A stretch of 64,000 bases of DNA. Origin: JBEISR01 sp044371425. Lineage in GTDB: Bacteria > Planctomycetota > Planctomycetia > Pirellulales > Pirellulaceae. The DNA lies in assembly GCA_044371425.1 (NCBI GenBank), contig JBILTR010000006.1:124001-188000 (forward strand). Direction: 5' to 3'. How positions within the stretch are numbered: the stretch's first letter is position 1; each line of letters begins with the position of its first letter. Below, in pieces: positions 33,941 to 42,489 of this stretch. Made by a program: the position numbers and the translations under genes. Under the pieces are notes generated by a model that saw only the letters and a list, made by a program, of their open reading frames with translations, was not told the DNA's origin and ran no database searches.

Positions 33941-35731
33941 ATGCGACTCGAGAAGAATCAATTCTGGACCTACTCGCAGTGGCTTTTTGAAAACCAAGCC
34001 CTGCTCAACGGGTTCCTCCTGGCGATCGCGCTGTCGATCGTCGGCTTTCTGGTCAGCTATTTGATTGCGTTGGCCCGAAGCGGTCCTGGGGAAGGATTTT
34101 TTGCCGTCGCCAAGACGATCGGTGATTTCGTACGGGTCGACCTCCCCGGCTCGTCGCTGCGCCGCATCTGGGCGATCGCCCGGCTTGCCTTCAAGGAAGC
34201 GCTCCGCCGTAAGGTGCTTGCGGTCGTCGGCCTTTTCATCGTTGGGATCATGTTTGCTGGATGGTATCTGGACCCAGAAGCCGACCAGCCAGCGAGGCTT
34301 TATCTGAGCTTCGTTCTGGGGGGAACCAACCTCCTGGTGCTCCTCCTGGGGCTCTTCCTCAGCGCCTTTAGCCTCCCGGCCGACATCAAGAACAAGACGA
34401 TCTACACGATCGTCACCAAGCCGGTGCGGCCGACGGAAATCGTGATCGGGCGAATCGTCGGCTTTGGACTAATCGGTTCTTTGATCCTTCTGGCCCTTGG
34501 ACTGCTCAGCTACCTGTTTGTGGTTCGCGGCGTTCGGCATGAGCATCGGGTGGAGACGGTCGCGCAGAACGGCCTGTCGGGGATCACCGACAAGGAAGCC
34601 GAACACCGACACGAGTTCACTCTGGGAGCCGATGGGATTGGCGTGACGGACGAACAGAAGGGCCACCGCCATCAGGTGACTCGCAAGCCAGGTCCCAACG
34701 GCCAGGACACCTATGAGATCGGCCCGCCGGTGGGGGGCTTGGTCGCTCGTGTCCCCGTCTACGGATCGCTGCGCTACACCGATCGCGATGGGAAGGAAGC
34801 CGAGGGAATCAACGTCGGCTATGAATCGGAGTACCAGAAGTACATCGAAGGAAATACACTTTCCAGCGCCATCTGGGTCTTCGATGGCGTCTCCTCCAGC
34901 CGCTTCCCGAAAGGGCTTGACCTGGAGATGACGCTGGCTGCATTCCGAACTTACAAGGGAGATATCGAATCGGGAGTTCAAGGCTCCATCGTTCTGAGGA
35001 ATCCGGATGGATCGGCGGAAACCGAACGGACGCAGTTCACGGTTCGGGAGTTCCAGGTCGACCAGAAACGGATCCCGGTCAAGATGAAAGGATTTAAGAA
35101 CAACCAGCCCGCCGAAGTCGATCTTTTCCAAGATATCGCCCCCAATGGCCGGGTGGAGGTGGTGATCCGATGTCTCGACCAAGGGCAGTACCTCGGGATG
35201 AACGTCGCAGATGTCTATCTGCGAGCCGGTGAGGTGCCATTCTGGTGGAACTTCGCAAAGGGGTACATCAGCATGTGGCTGCAGATGATGATCGTCATCT
35301 GCTTTGGAGTCATGTTCTCCACCTTCCTCACCGGGCCGGTGGCAATGGTCGCAACGCTCTCCTGCCTAGTCCTGGGCTTTTTCGGATCGATCGCCGGGGA
35401 AATCCTGTCAGGCAAGCGGGAGGGTGGGGGGCCGATCGAGTCGCTGGTGCGTATTCCACTGCAACTGGGTGTGGTCTCCGAACTGGATCTGGGGAACACG
35501 ATGGTCGAATCGGCGATTCGAGCCGTCGACCGGCCCATCCTCTGGTTCCTCAGCACCGTCACCTCAGCCATGCCCGATTTCCGCCAACTGGGCACCTCGG
35601 ATTTCGTCGCTTACGGAGTCAATATCTTTGGCGATCTGTTGGGTAGGCATCTGACTATCGCTTTTGGGTATTTCCTTTTGACTTCGCTGATCGGATACTT
35701 CTTCCTGAAAACTAGGGAGATCGCAGCGTGA
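33941..35731 (+). CDS. ABC-2-type permease with a large extracytoplasmic insert
   Basis: 596 aa. N-terminal segments: LNGFLLAIALSIVGFLVSYLIALA, VLAVVGLFIVGIMFAGWYL, LSFVLGGTNLLVLLLGLFLSAF, then KTIYTIVTKPVRPTEIVIGRIVGFG, typical of ABC-2 membrane proteins of the PutP/NosY kind. GSLILLALGLLSYLFVV leads into a hydrophilic domain of about 220 residues (about residues 200-425; two HRHxF/HRHQ-like stretches). Four more membrane segments follow, ending FGYFLLTSLIGYFFLKTREIAA. The stop overlaps the next start (GTGA). It is probably the membrane subunit for the preceding ATPase. Confidence 0.85.
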   Translation: MRLEKNQFWTYSQWLFENQALLNGFLLAIALSIVGFLVSYLIALARSGPGEGFFAVAKTIGDFVRVDLPGSSLRRIWAIARLAFKEALRRKVLAVVGLFIVGIMFAGWYLDPEADQPARLYLSFVLGGTNLLVLLLGLFLSAFSLPADIKNKTIYTIVTKPVRPTEIVIGRIVGFGLIGSLILLALGLLSYLFVVRGVRHEHRVETVAQNGLSGITDKEAEHRHEFTLGADGIGVTDEQKGHRHQVTRKPGPNGQDTYEIGPPVGGLVARVPVYGSLRYTDRDGKEAEGINVGYESEYQKYIEGNTLSSAIWVFDGVSSSRFPKGLDLEMTLAAFRTYKGDIESGVQGSIVLRNPDGSAETERTQFTVREFQVDQKRIPVKMKGFKNNQPAEVDLFQDIAPNGRVEVVIRCLDQGQYLGMNVADVYLRAGEVPFWWNFAKGYISMWLQMMIVICFGVMFSTFLTGPVAMVATLSCLVLGFFGSIAGEILSGKREGGGPIESLVRIPLQLGVVSELDLGNTMVESAIRAVDRPILWFLSTVTSAMPDFRQLGTSDFVAYGVNIFGDLLGRHLTIAFGYFLLTSLIGYFFLKTREIAA

Positions 35732-37620
35732 ACGTACAAGCTTTCCGTCGGAAAATGATCTATATCGGCTTGATGGTACTTCTCCTGGTGCCGCTGTATG
35801 TGCTTGGTCAGCCGAAGACCCAGCGAGGCGGCAAGGAGGTCAGCCCGGGAGGCACGCTGGCCCAACTGCGGGATCAGCACAACATCGGGCAGGCTGCCCT
35901 CGGGAAGATCGATCCAGCCAGCGAGAGCATGCGCCTGGCGACGCTCGGGATGCGAGGGATCGCCTCCACCATCCTCTGGCAGCAAGCCGACTATTACAAG
36001 CGTGAGAAATTCTGGGATCGCTACGCCGCAACGCTCAAGCAGATCGCCCTCCTGCAACCCCACTTCGTCAACGTCTGGGATCACCAGGCCCACAATCTCA
36101 CCTACAACATCTCGGTCGAATTCGACGGATACAAACAGCGATACGAGTGGGTCAAGAAGGGGATCGACTTCCTGGTCGACGGGACTCGATTCAACGCGCG
36201 ACAACCAATCCTCCAGTGGTTCCTTGGGATCTACACCGGTCAAAAGATCGGGGTGGCCGACGAGAAAAAGCAGTATCGAGAACTTTTCCGCAACGACAAC
36301 GACTATCACGATCGGCTGACCAGCCAAGGGATCGACGCGCGACAAAGCGATGTGCTGGGAAGCGACGGGAAACCAGACCACTGGTTGGTCGGTCGCCAGT
36401 GGTTCCTCCAGTCTTATGATCTGGTGAAGGCGGGTGCCTATTGCAAGAAGAGCCCTCACATCTACTACAGCGACTCTCCCAAATGCCGACTTCGGTATTC
36501 GGAAGCGATCGAAGAAGAAGGGGTCCTGGATGATCGCGCGAAGTTCTCCTGGAACAAAGCTGGAGATGAATGGAAGGAATTCGGCGACCGCGACATCCTG
36601 ACGACCTGGGGACATACCATCAAAATGAATGGACTCCTGTCGGCCAGGGAAAGCCTCAAAGCCGCCATGGAAGCCTTCAATGAGGAAGTTGGGGATGCCG
36701 GGGATCGATTGATCGAAAAGATCCGGTCAGAACTCCCATCGGAAGAGAAGCAGGCACTGGACACCCCCGAAGACCAGCGTTCCCCAGCTCAGCAGAAACT
36801 CGCCTACGAAGCCGGTCAGAAACTGAAGCCATCGGTCATGCAGATCGCCGAATTCGCGGGGCCGGGAAAGAGCCGTTCGGCAGTCGATCTGGCGACACGG
36901 GTCCGTGAAGCTACCGAATACGTCAGCCACGTCGAAGCCTACCGTAATCAAGTCAACTACCAGTATTGGGAAACGCGAGCCATCGCCGAACAGCGCGACG
37001 TCACGGTCGCTGCGCGTCGGCAGATGTTCGAAGCCGATGCGTTGCTACAGGAAGCGAAGTTGGATGAAGCGATCACCAAATACGATGAAGCCTGGGCCAA
37101 TTGGTATCAGGTCTTCCGCCGCTACCCCGTCCTGATGACCGACGATATCGCCTCGGATGTCCTCAAGTCGATTCGGCGCTACAAACGAATCCTCGACAGC
37201 GATCTTCCCGAAGATTTCCCGCTCGCCGAATTCGTCAAGTTCAAAGAGATGTACGACAAGGGTGGCATGGACTGGCAGGTCGAGAACATCCTTTCACGCT
37301 GGACCTCCGATGCCGCCAAACTCGACCCCGAAGCCGACATCTTCGAGACCGATCTGATCAAGAAGGATCTTCTGCTCGATGCAGGTTCGGGAGTCATGCT
37401 ACCCAAGACGGAGCTGAAGGAAGGGGAGAATCCAGCCAAGGAACCAGCACCGACGCTGGAACCAGCCGATGCAGGTCAGCCGCCGGAACCAGCTCCGGCC
37501 GAAGAGCCGTCGGCAGAGAAAGCTCCAGACAACCCTGGCACCACCCCATCCCCCCAAGAGCCATCTTCGGTGCGCCCTCCGACCCTGGAGAATCCTTCCC
37601 AGGAAGATGGCTCGAATTGA
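35728..37620 (+). CDS. Membrane-anchored protein of an ABC-2 operon, unknown function
   Basis: 630 aa with a GTG start at 35728 overlapping the permease stop (GTGA). One N-terminal membrane segment (MIYIGLMVLLLVPLYVLG) is followed by a large soluble, mostly helical domain. Repeated helix pairs (SMRLATLGMRGIASTILWQQADYYKREKFWDRYAATLKQIALLQPHF...; ADALLQEAKLDEAITKYDEAWANW) look TPR-like. The last 80 residues are Pro/Glu-rich. Translational coupling to the permease argues it is a partner of that transporter, perhaps a scaffold outside the membrane. I do not recognise a named family; I believe it is conserved in planctomycetes but cannot check. Confidence 0.75.
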   Translation: MNVQAFRRKMIYIGLMVLLLVPLYVLGQPKTQRGGKEVSPGGTLAQLRDQHNIGQAALGKIDPASESMRLATLGMRGIASTILWQQADYYKREKFWDRYAATLKQIALLQPHFVNVWDHQAHNLTYNISVEFDGYKQRYEWVKKGIDFLVDGTRFNARQPILQWFLGIYTGQKIGVADEKKQYRELFRNDNDYHDRLTSQGIDARQSDVLGSDGKPDHWLVGRQWFLQSYDLVKAGAYCKKSPHIYYSDSPKCRLRYSEAIEEEGVLDDRAKFSWNKAGDEWKEFGDRDILTTWGHTIKMNGLLSARESLKAAMEAFNEEVGDAGDRLIEKIRSELPSEEKQALDTPEDQRSPAQQKLAYEAGQKLKPSVMQIAEFAGPGKSRSAVDLATRVREATEYVSHVEAYRNQVNYQYWETRAIAEQRDVTVAARRQMFEADALLQEAKLDEAITKYDEAWANWYQVFRRYPVLMTDDIASDVLKSIRRYKRILDSDLPEDFPLAEFVKFKEMYDKGGMDWQVENILSRWTSDAAKLDPEADIFETDLIKKDLLLDAGSGVMLPKTELKEGENPAKEPAPTLEPADAGQPPEPAPAEEPSAEKAPDNPGTTPSPQEPSSVRPPTLENPSQEDGSN

Positions 37621-37743
37621 TCGAAGGAGCGACCCAGCGAAGCGATTGCGTTCGCTGTGGTCAGAGAGTCCCATGATCGGCCTTCGGACCAACGGTCCTA
37701 GGGTCGATGCGATAGATGCCAATTCAGAGGTCGCCGAAGCTTC

Positions 37744-38604
37744 ATGGGGATATACGATCGCCCTTACTACCCAGAATCAGTCCCAGGCGGACTGGCACCA
37801 TCGTGGGATGGAAGGTCGGCAATTTCGCAGATCATCATCATCAATGTCGTCGCTTTTGCCGCCAACGCGATTTTTTCCGGTCGCGATGACAGTCTGACCA
37901 ACTTCCTCTCGCTTCACGCCGGCGATCTGTTTCAACCCTGGATGTGGTGGCGGCTTCTGACCTACGGCTTTGTCCACGATCCAGCCAATATATTCCACCT
38001 GTTCTGGAACATGCTCAGTCTTTGGATGCTGGGCCGCGCCGTCGAGGATCGGTATGGAAAAGCGGAGTTTCTTAGGATTTATCTGACGGCGATTGTCGGA
38101 GCCGGATTGGTGTGGCTGATCCGTCACTCGCTGTGGAAAGACGAAGCATCCCTGGTCCTGGGCGCTTCAGGCGCCGTCACCTGCGTCGTGATGCTCTTTG
38201 TCTTCCTCTATCCGAAAGTCCAAGTCTATTTCTGGGGTGTCCTCCCCGTCCCCGCCTGGGTGCTTGGGGTGATTCTGGTGCTGGGGGACCTGATGGCAGG
38301 TTCCGGATCGAACGTCGCCTACGATGTCCACCTCGCCGGGGCCGCCTGGGCTGCGATCTACTTTTTCCGAAAGATTCATCTGCGGTGGATGGAGCAACCC
38401 TGGAGCCGCCTGACGACGATCTTCCAGGGCTGGTTCCGGCCCGGTGTACGGCTACATGATCCCGAGGCCACAGCCAAGGACGACGCCGAAGCCGATCGCA
38501 TCCTCGACAAAATCCATCGACAAGGGCAATCCTCACTGACTAGCTCCGAACGCCGCTTCATGGAAAAATACTCCCGCCGCGTGCGACAGCGTCGACAGAG
38601 CTAA
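37744..38604 (+). CDS. Rhomboid-family intramembrane serine protease
   Basis: 286 aa. Six membrane segments with the rhomboid motifs: WRLLTYGFVHDPANIFHLFWNMLSLWMLGRAVEDRYG, then LVLGASGAVTCVVM with catalytic Ser142, then YDVHLAGAAWAAIYF with catalytic His196. The C-terminal 70 residues are cytoplasmic and charged (DDAEADRILDKIHRQGQSSLTSSERRFMEKYSRRVR), a tail found on many rhomboids of this type. It cleaves substrates within the membrane; the substrate is unknown. It stands alone between the ABC operon and lysA. Confidence 0.93.
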   Translation: MGIYDRPYYPESVPGGLAPSWDGRSAISQIIIINVVAFAANAIFSGRDDSLTNFLSLHAGDLFQPWMWWRLLTYGFVHDPANIFHLFWNMLSLWMLGRAVEDRYGKAEFLRIYLTAIVGAGLVWLIRHSLWKDEASLVLGASGAVTCVVMLFVFLYPKVQVYFWGVLPVPAWVLGVILVLGDLMAGSGSNVAYDVHLAGAAWAAIYFFRKIHLRWMEQPWSRLTTIFQGWFRPGVRLHDPEATAKDDAEADRILDKIHRQGQSSLTSSERRFMEKYSRRVRQRRQS

Positions 38605-38640
38605 TGGTGTTAGGAACCCTAGACCAACCCTCTGCCTTTC

Positions 38641-38728
38641 GGTGCGGTACCACGGCGAGGCGCCAGTGCAGAGCACCACGACGAAGCATCGGTGCGAAGC
38701 ACTAAATTGAGTCACCAGTGCGGAGAAC
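38641..38728. repeat. Degenerate tandem repeat, about 25-bp unit
   Basis: Four imperfect units start with GGTGCGG, AGTGCAG, GGTGCGA and AGTGCGG and carry AGCAC or ACCAC about nine bases later. The array lies between the rhomboid gene and lysA in otherwise non-coding DNA. Confidence 0.55.
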
Positions 38729-38857
38729 CAAGTAGGCGCACTGAGCTGCCCCCACTTGGCTGGTGGAATCCCCCCGCCCTGGTTCGCTCCAAGCCGCCTG
38801 GGAATTGTCCCCCCATGCGACCAACATTTGCAGTTCCATTCCCTTCAGGATGCACGG

Positions 38858-40129
38858 ATGACCACGATCGCCCCCCCCTTCCCCACCACACGCCAGGACA
38901 TTGCAGGAGTCGCTATCGCCGACTTGGCAGCACGCTACGGCACCCCCACCTACGTCTATGACACCGCCTTGATCGATCAGCGGATCGCCGACCTAAAGGC
39001 TTTTGATACGATCCGATATGCCCAGAAAGCCTGCAACAACATCGCCATCCTCGATCGGATGCGAAAGCAGGGAGTGGTTGTCGATGCCGTCACCAGCGGG
39101 GAGGTGCAGCGAGCCCTGGCGGCGGGATTTGCTGCGCACGGAGATCCTCATCCGATCGTCTACACCGCCGACTTGTTGGATGCCCAAGGCTTGGAAACGA
39201 TCCGCCGGTATGGACTGCACGTCAATTGCGGATCGCCCGACATGGTGGCGCAGTTGGCTCAAGCCATTCCAGGATGCAACGTCACACTGCGAGTCAACCC
39301 TGGGTTCGGCCATGGCCACAGCCAGAAGACCAACACCGGTGGACCTCAGTCCAAGCATGGGATCTGGCATGAATCGCTGGAGCAGGTATTGAGACTTGCG
39401 GACCACCACGGCGCGATGGTCACCGGAGTCCACATGCACATCGGCAGCGGGACCGACCTGGAGCATCTGCAGCAGGTCTGCGGTGCGATGGAACGCGTCG
39501 TGCTGCAGGTGGGGCGCAGCGTCACCACCATCAGCGCCGGTGGCGGATTGCCGGTCCCCTACCGCGAAGGCCAGCAGCGTATCGATCTGGATCGCTACTT
39601 CCAGCTTTGGAATCAAACCCGAAACCGACTGCAAGATCGCTTCGGACACCCCATCCGACTGGAAATCGAACCGGGAAGGTATCTGGTCGCCGAAAGTGGC
39701 TACCTGGTGACCGAAATCCGCGCGGTCAAAAAAATGGGTGACAATCTCTTCTACCTCGTCGATGCCGGATTCAATGACTTGGCTCGCCCCATCCTCTACG
39801 GGGCTCATCACCCCATCTCGGTCGCTCATCGTAAAGTCAAATCGAATCCGCCTCTGGTCGATGCCGTCGTCGGGGGACCGCTATGCGAATCGGGCGATAT
39901 CTTCACCCAGGAAGAAGGTGGCCTGGTGTCGCCTCGGAAACTGCCTCTGGCCGAGGTCGGAGACTGGCTGGTCCTGGAGGTGGCAGGTGCCTACGGGTTC
40001 GTCATGGCCAGCAATTACAACGGGCGCTACCGAGCCGAAGAGGTGTGGATCGAAAATGGAAAGACCGAGTCGATCCGCAAGCGGGAGACTTTTGAGGATC
40101 TGGTGCGGGGCGAGCGGATTCCGGGGTGA
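38858..40129 (+). CDS. lysA: Diaminopimelate decarboxylase
   Basis: 423 aa from the ATG at 38858; the frame is open from 38756 but the upstream residues are unlike the family. It makes lysine from meso-diaminopimelate with pyridoxal phosphate. YGTPTYVYD begins the domain, and RYAQKACNNIAILDRM has the PLP lysine region (usual YAxKAN, here Q-K-A-C). Further on are GVVVDAVTSGEVQRAL, HMHIGSG, ISAGGGLPVPY and LEIEPGRYLVAESGYL. The C-terminal barrel has GGPLCESGDIF and AGAYGFVMASNYNGR. All catalytic blocks are present. A planctomycete making DAP fits a peptidoglycan cell wall. Confidence 0.95.
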   Translation: MTTIAPPFPTTRQDIAGVAIADLAARYGTPTYVYDTALIDQRIADLKAFDTIRYAQKACNNIAILDRMRKQGVVVDAVTSGEVQRALAAGFAAHGDPHPIVYTADLLDAQGLETIRRYGLHVNCGSPDMVAQLAQAIPGCNVTLRVNPGFGHGHSQKTNTGGPQSKHGIWHESLEQVLRLADHHGAMVTGVHMHIGSGTDLEHLQQVCGAMERVVLQVGRSVTTISAGGGLPVPYREGQQRIDLDRYFQLWNQTRNRLQDRFGHPIRLEIEPGRYLVAESGYLVTEIRAVKKMGDNLFYLVDAGFNDLARPILYGAHHPISVAHRKVKSNPPLVDAVVGGPLCESGDIFTQEEGGLVSPRKLPLAEVGDWLVLEVAGAYGFVMASNYNGRYRAEEVWIENGKTESIRKRETFEDLVRGERIPG

Positions 40130-40192
40130 TCGATGCGATCGCAGATCGCCTGCGAATTTCATCCACTGATGATGCAACAGAACAAAAAACAG

Positions 40193-40219
40193 TTGAATCT
40201 TTCGTTTCCCTGCTATCCT
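40193..40219 (+). promoter_or_regulatory. Possible promoter upstream of the YceI gene
   Basis: TTGAAT (40193-40198) and TATCCT (40214-40219) are separated by 15 bp, with an A-rich tract just upstream. It lies 84 bp before the YceI start. The spacer is short and the -10 deviates from consensus, so this is tentative. Confidence 0.25.
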
Positions 40220-40302
40220 GCCGATCGCGACGGAGAGATACTTGCGGCTGGTCTTCAGTGACCGATGGATGTTTCCTGGTTGTTCCAAAAGGAGTTCTGG
40301 CA

Positions 40303-40854
40303 ATGATTCGATCGGGTGCCCTTTGGGCTGTAGCGTTGGTGGTTTCCCTGGCTTCTTCCAGCTCATTCGCCCAGCAGCCTCTGAAGCTGAACAAGGAAAA
40401 GTCGAAGATCGATTTTCTCGGCAAGAAGACCGACGGACAGCATGCCGGTGGTTTCAAGGAATTCACAGTCGACGCCAAAGCAGATTTTGAAACCCCTGCC
40501 AACAGTTCCCTGCAGATCACCATCGACGCGACCAGCCTCTGGTCCGATGACGCCAAGCTCACCGACCACCTGAAGAATCCTGACTTCTTCGATGTCCGCA
40601 AGTACCCCAAAATCACCTTCCAGTCGACCAAGATCGAAAGCGAAGGGGAAGGCAAGGCGGTCATCCACGGCAAGATGAAGATGCTGGACAAGGAAGTGGA
40701 AGTGAAGGTGCCATGCGACGTGGAGATGAATGAAGACAGCATCACGCTGAAGGGCAAATGGAAGCTGGATCGATCCAAGTTTGGCATGACCTACGGCGCT
40801 GGCAAGATCGACAACGAAGTCGAAATCACCTCGAACCTCGTCTTCGGACTGTAG
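40303..40854 (+). CDS. YceI-family periplasmic protein
   Basis: 183 aa from the ATG at 40303, 8 nt after AAAAGGAG. A signal peptide (ALWAVALVVSLASSSSFAQ) precedes a YceI lipocalin-like domain: LNKEKSKIDFLGKKTDGQHAGGF, then SLWSDDAKLTDHLKNPDFFDVRKYPKITFQS, the strongest family signature, and the end ITLKGKWKLDRSKFGMTYG. YceI proteins bind polyisoprenoid lipids such as ubiquinones; the ligand here is unknown. A membrane protein gene follows after 7 bp and is probably co-transcribed. Confidence 0.93.
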   Translation: MIRSGALWAVALVVSLASSSSFAQQPLKLNKEKSKIDFLGKKTDGQHAGGFKEFTVDAKADFETPANSSLQITIDATSLWSDDAKLTDHLKNPDFFDVRKYPKITFQSTKIESEGEGKAVIHGKMKMLDKEVEVKVPCDVEMNEDSITLKGKWKLDRSKFGMTYGAGKIDNEVEITSNLVFGL

Positions 40855-40861
40855 GCTTTCC

Positions 40862-41728
40862 ATGCCGTTTGATACTCAGCTTCTGATCGACATCCTGGCT
40901 ATCCCTGCGGGGGTAGCCTTGATCGGTGCGCTGATCGCTTTGGCGACTTCCAAAAAACTGCCGACCTGGTTTGGCGCTGGTCTGACGGCGATCGCTTGGC
41001 TGGCGGGAATCGTTGTCGCTCAGTACAGAACCCTCATTCCCTGGGAATGGTGGTCGGAAGAGTGCTGGCAGCGGCTGTTCTGGCCGATGGGAGTGGCAGC
41101 TCTGCTGCTGGGCACAAGCAGCCTCTGCTGTGGCCATGCCAACTGGCGCCTGCTGACGATGTCGCTGGTGGCTTGGTCTACCGCATGGCTGTCGATTCCC
41201 CGATCCAGCGGATGGCGGGATATCGATTCCCTGGAAGGGATCTGGATGCTGGCGATTGGCATCAGCACCCTACTGAATGGATGGCTGGTCGAACGGTGGA
41301 TCGCCACCAAGTCGCCTCGGTGGGGCATCTGGGTGCTGATCGGAGGACTTGGACCACCCTTGCTGCTTGCCGCCAGCGCCTACGGCACGATGGCTCAATG
41401 GGTCGTCTCCGTTGTTGCTGCCACACTGGGTGTAGCGATTGTCGCGTTCTTCTCACCACAGGGGCTGTCCGCCTCGATCGCCGCTCCTCTGGCGGTGGTG
41501 ATCGGTGCGATGGTTGCGTGGGGTCGATTCCGAAGCAGTACGCCCGGCCTTTCCTGGGATGATCTCCCGGCCCTGTTTGCCCCCGGAATCATCGCCCTGC
41601 TGGATACCTTGTTGGCCGGTCGCATCCCCACCTGGGCCAGGATCCTTCTCGCCGGGCTGCTTTCGGCCGGGGTCATCGGTTTTCTCTACTGGCGATCGAT
41701 GGACGGCGCGGCGGCTGAAACTTGGTAA
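40862..41728 (+). CDS. Polytopic inner-membrane protein of unknown function
   Basis: 288 aa with about eight hydrophobic segments (LAIPAGVALIGALIALA, AIAWLAGIVVA, LFWPMGVAALLLG, MSLVAWSTAWLS, IWMLAIGISTLLNGWL, WVLIGGLGPPLLLAA, VVSVVAATLGVAIVAFF, ILLAGLLSAGVIGFLYW). No conserved charged motif points to a transporter or enzyme class. It begins 7 bp after the YceI gene, so the two are likely one operon; cytochrome b561-like partners of YceI exist elsewhere but I see no heme-binding His pattern here. Confidence 0.7.
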   Translation: MPFDTQLLIDILAIPAGVALIGALIALATSKKLPTWFGAGLTAIAWLAGIVVAQYRTLIPWEWWSEECWQRLFWPMGVAALLLGTSSLCCGHANWRLLTMSLVAWSTAWLSIPRSSGWRDIDSLEGIWMLAIGISTLLNGWLVERWIATKSPRWGIWVLIGGLGPPLLLAASAYGTMAQWVVSVVAATLGVAIVAFFSPQGLSASIAAPLAVVIGAMVAWGRFRSSTPGLSWDDLPALFAPGIIALLDTLLAGRIPTWARILLAGLLSAGVIGFLYWRSMDGAAAETW

Positions 41729-41768
41729 GCCGCCAAAAGAAACAATCGATCCCACCGGCTGAAGGCCC

Positions 41769-42374
41769 TCAGCGCATTGGAACCACCAGCAGAATCAAAC
41801 GCGAACCCTCTTTGTCGCTAGTCCCACTGACCAGATGCGGTTGCCCCAAGGTGACCCTAGCGACCGTCTTGGTCTGCAAAGTGTGGGTGGGCGGAGTCGC
41901 CTCCGTATCCCCTGCCGGTTTGTTCAGCGGTATCCGGCTCGATTCATAATCCAGTTCCACCAGCACCCCTCGCTCCTGCGACGTCGCACGAATCTCGGCG
42001 CGCGTCCCCACCTGACGATTCTCCATACTTCGCACTTTGCCTCCTTGCGGCGTCTGCATCATCCCTACCTGCACGGCCATCGTGCGACCGACCTGCATGG
42101 TGGTGGAGACTCCATCCAGACAGCTGACCTGGAACAGTTCGTGCCATTCCAGCTTGTCTCCTTCCACCAGTTCCTTGATCGCCGGCAGCGGCTGCTCCTC
42201 GTTCCAACCAAGATCGGCTCCTGGTTTCCACTGAAACTCTAGCAGCATCACCCGATACTGAGGCGCGGTGGCGGCGGGAGGATTTGGCGCCCCCTGCGCG
42301 ACCGCTTCACGCTCCAGCAACCCCGGCATAGCCAGCAGAAGAGCCACTCCAAACAGCGAAAGATATCGGCTCAT
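41769..42374 (-). CDS. Small secreted protein with a secretin-like C-terminus
   Basis: 201 aa from the ATG at 42374 (GGAG 9 nt upstream). Signal peptide LSLFGVALLLAMPGLL. The body has short beta-strand-like segments, and the end HTLQTKTVARVTLGQPHLVSG...SRLILLVVPMR resembles the last strands of type II/IV secretins (usual pattern tVrvxdGqtvvigG...lllitP). It is far too short for a full secretin and has no N-domains. It may be a stand-alone beta protein or a remnant. The family call is inference. Confidence 0.6.
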   Translation of the reverse strand: MSRYLSLFGVALLLAMPGLLEREAVAQGAPNPPAATAPQYRVMLLEFQWKPGADLGWNEEQPLPAIKELVEGDKLEWHELFQVSCLDGVSTTMQVGRTMAVQVGMMQTPQGGKVRSMENRQVGTRAEIRATSQERGVLVELDYESSRIPLNKPAGDTEATPPTHTLQTKTVARVTLGQPHLVSGTSDKEGSRLILLVVPMR

Positions 42375-42489
42375 CGACGCGATCTCCAGAGAACAGGTTT
42401 TGGGGCAGGCGATCCCATCGGGACGAAGAGAAGAAAAGCCGCATCGCAACCAATAGCTGCGATGCGGCTGGCGTGAGCATCAGGATCGA

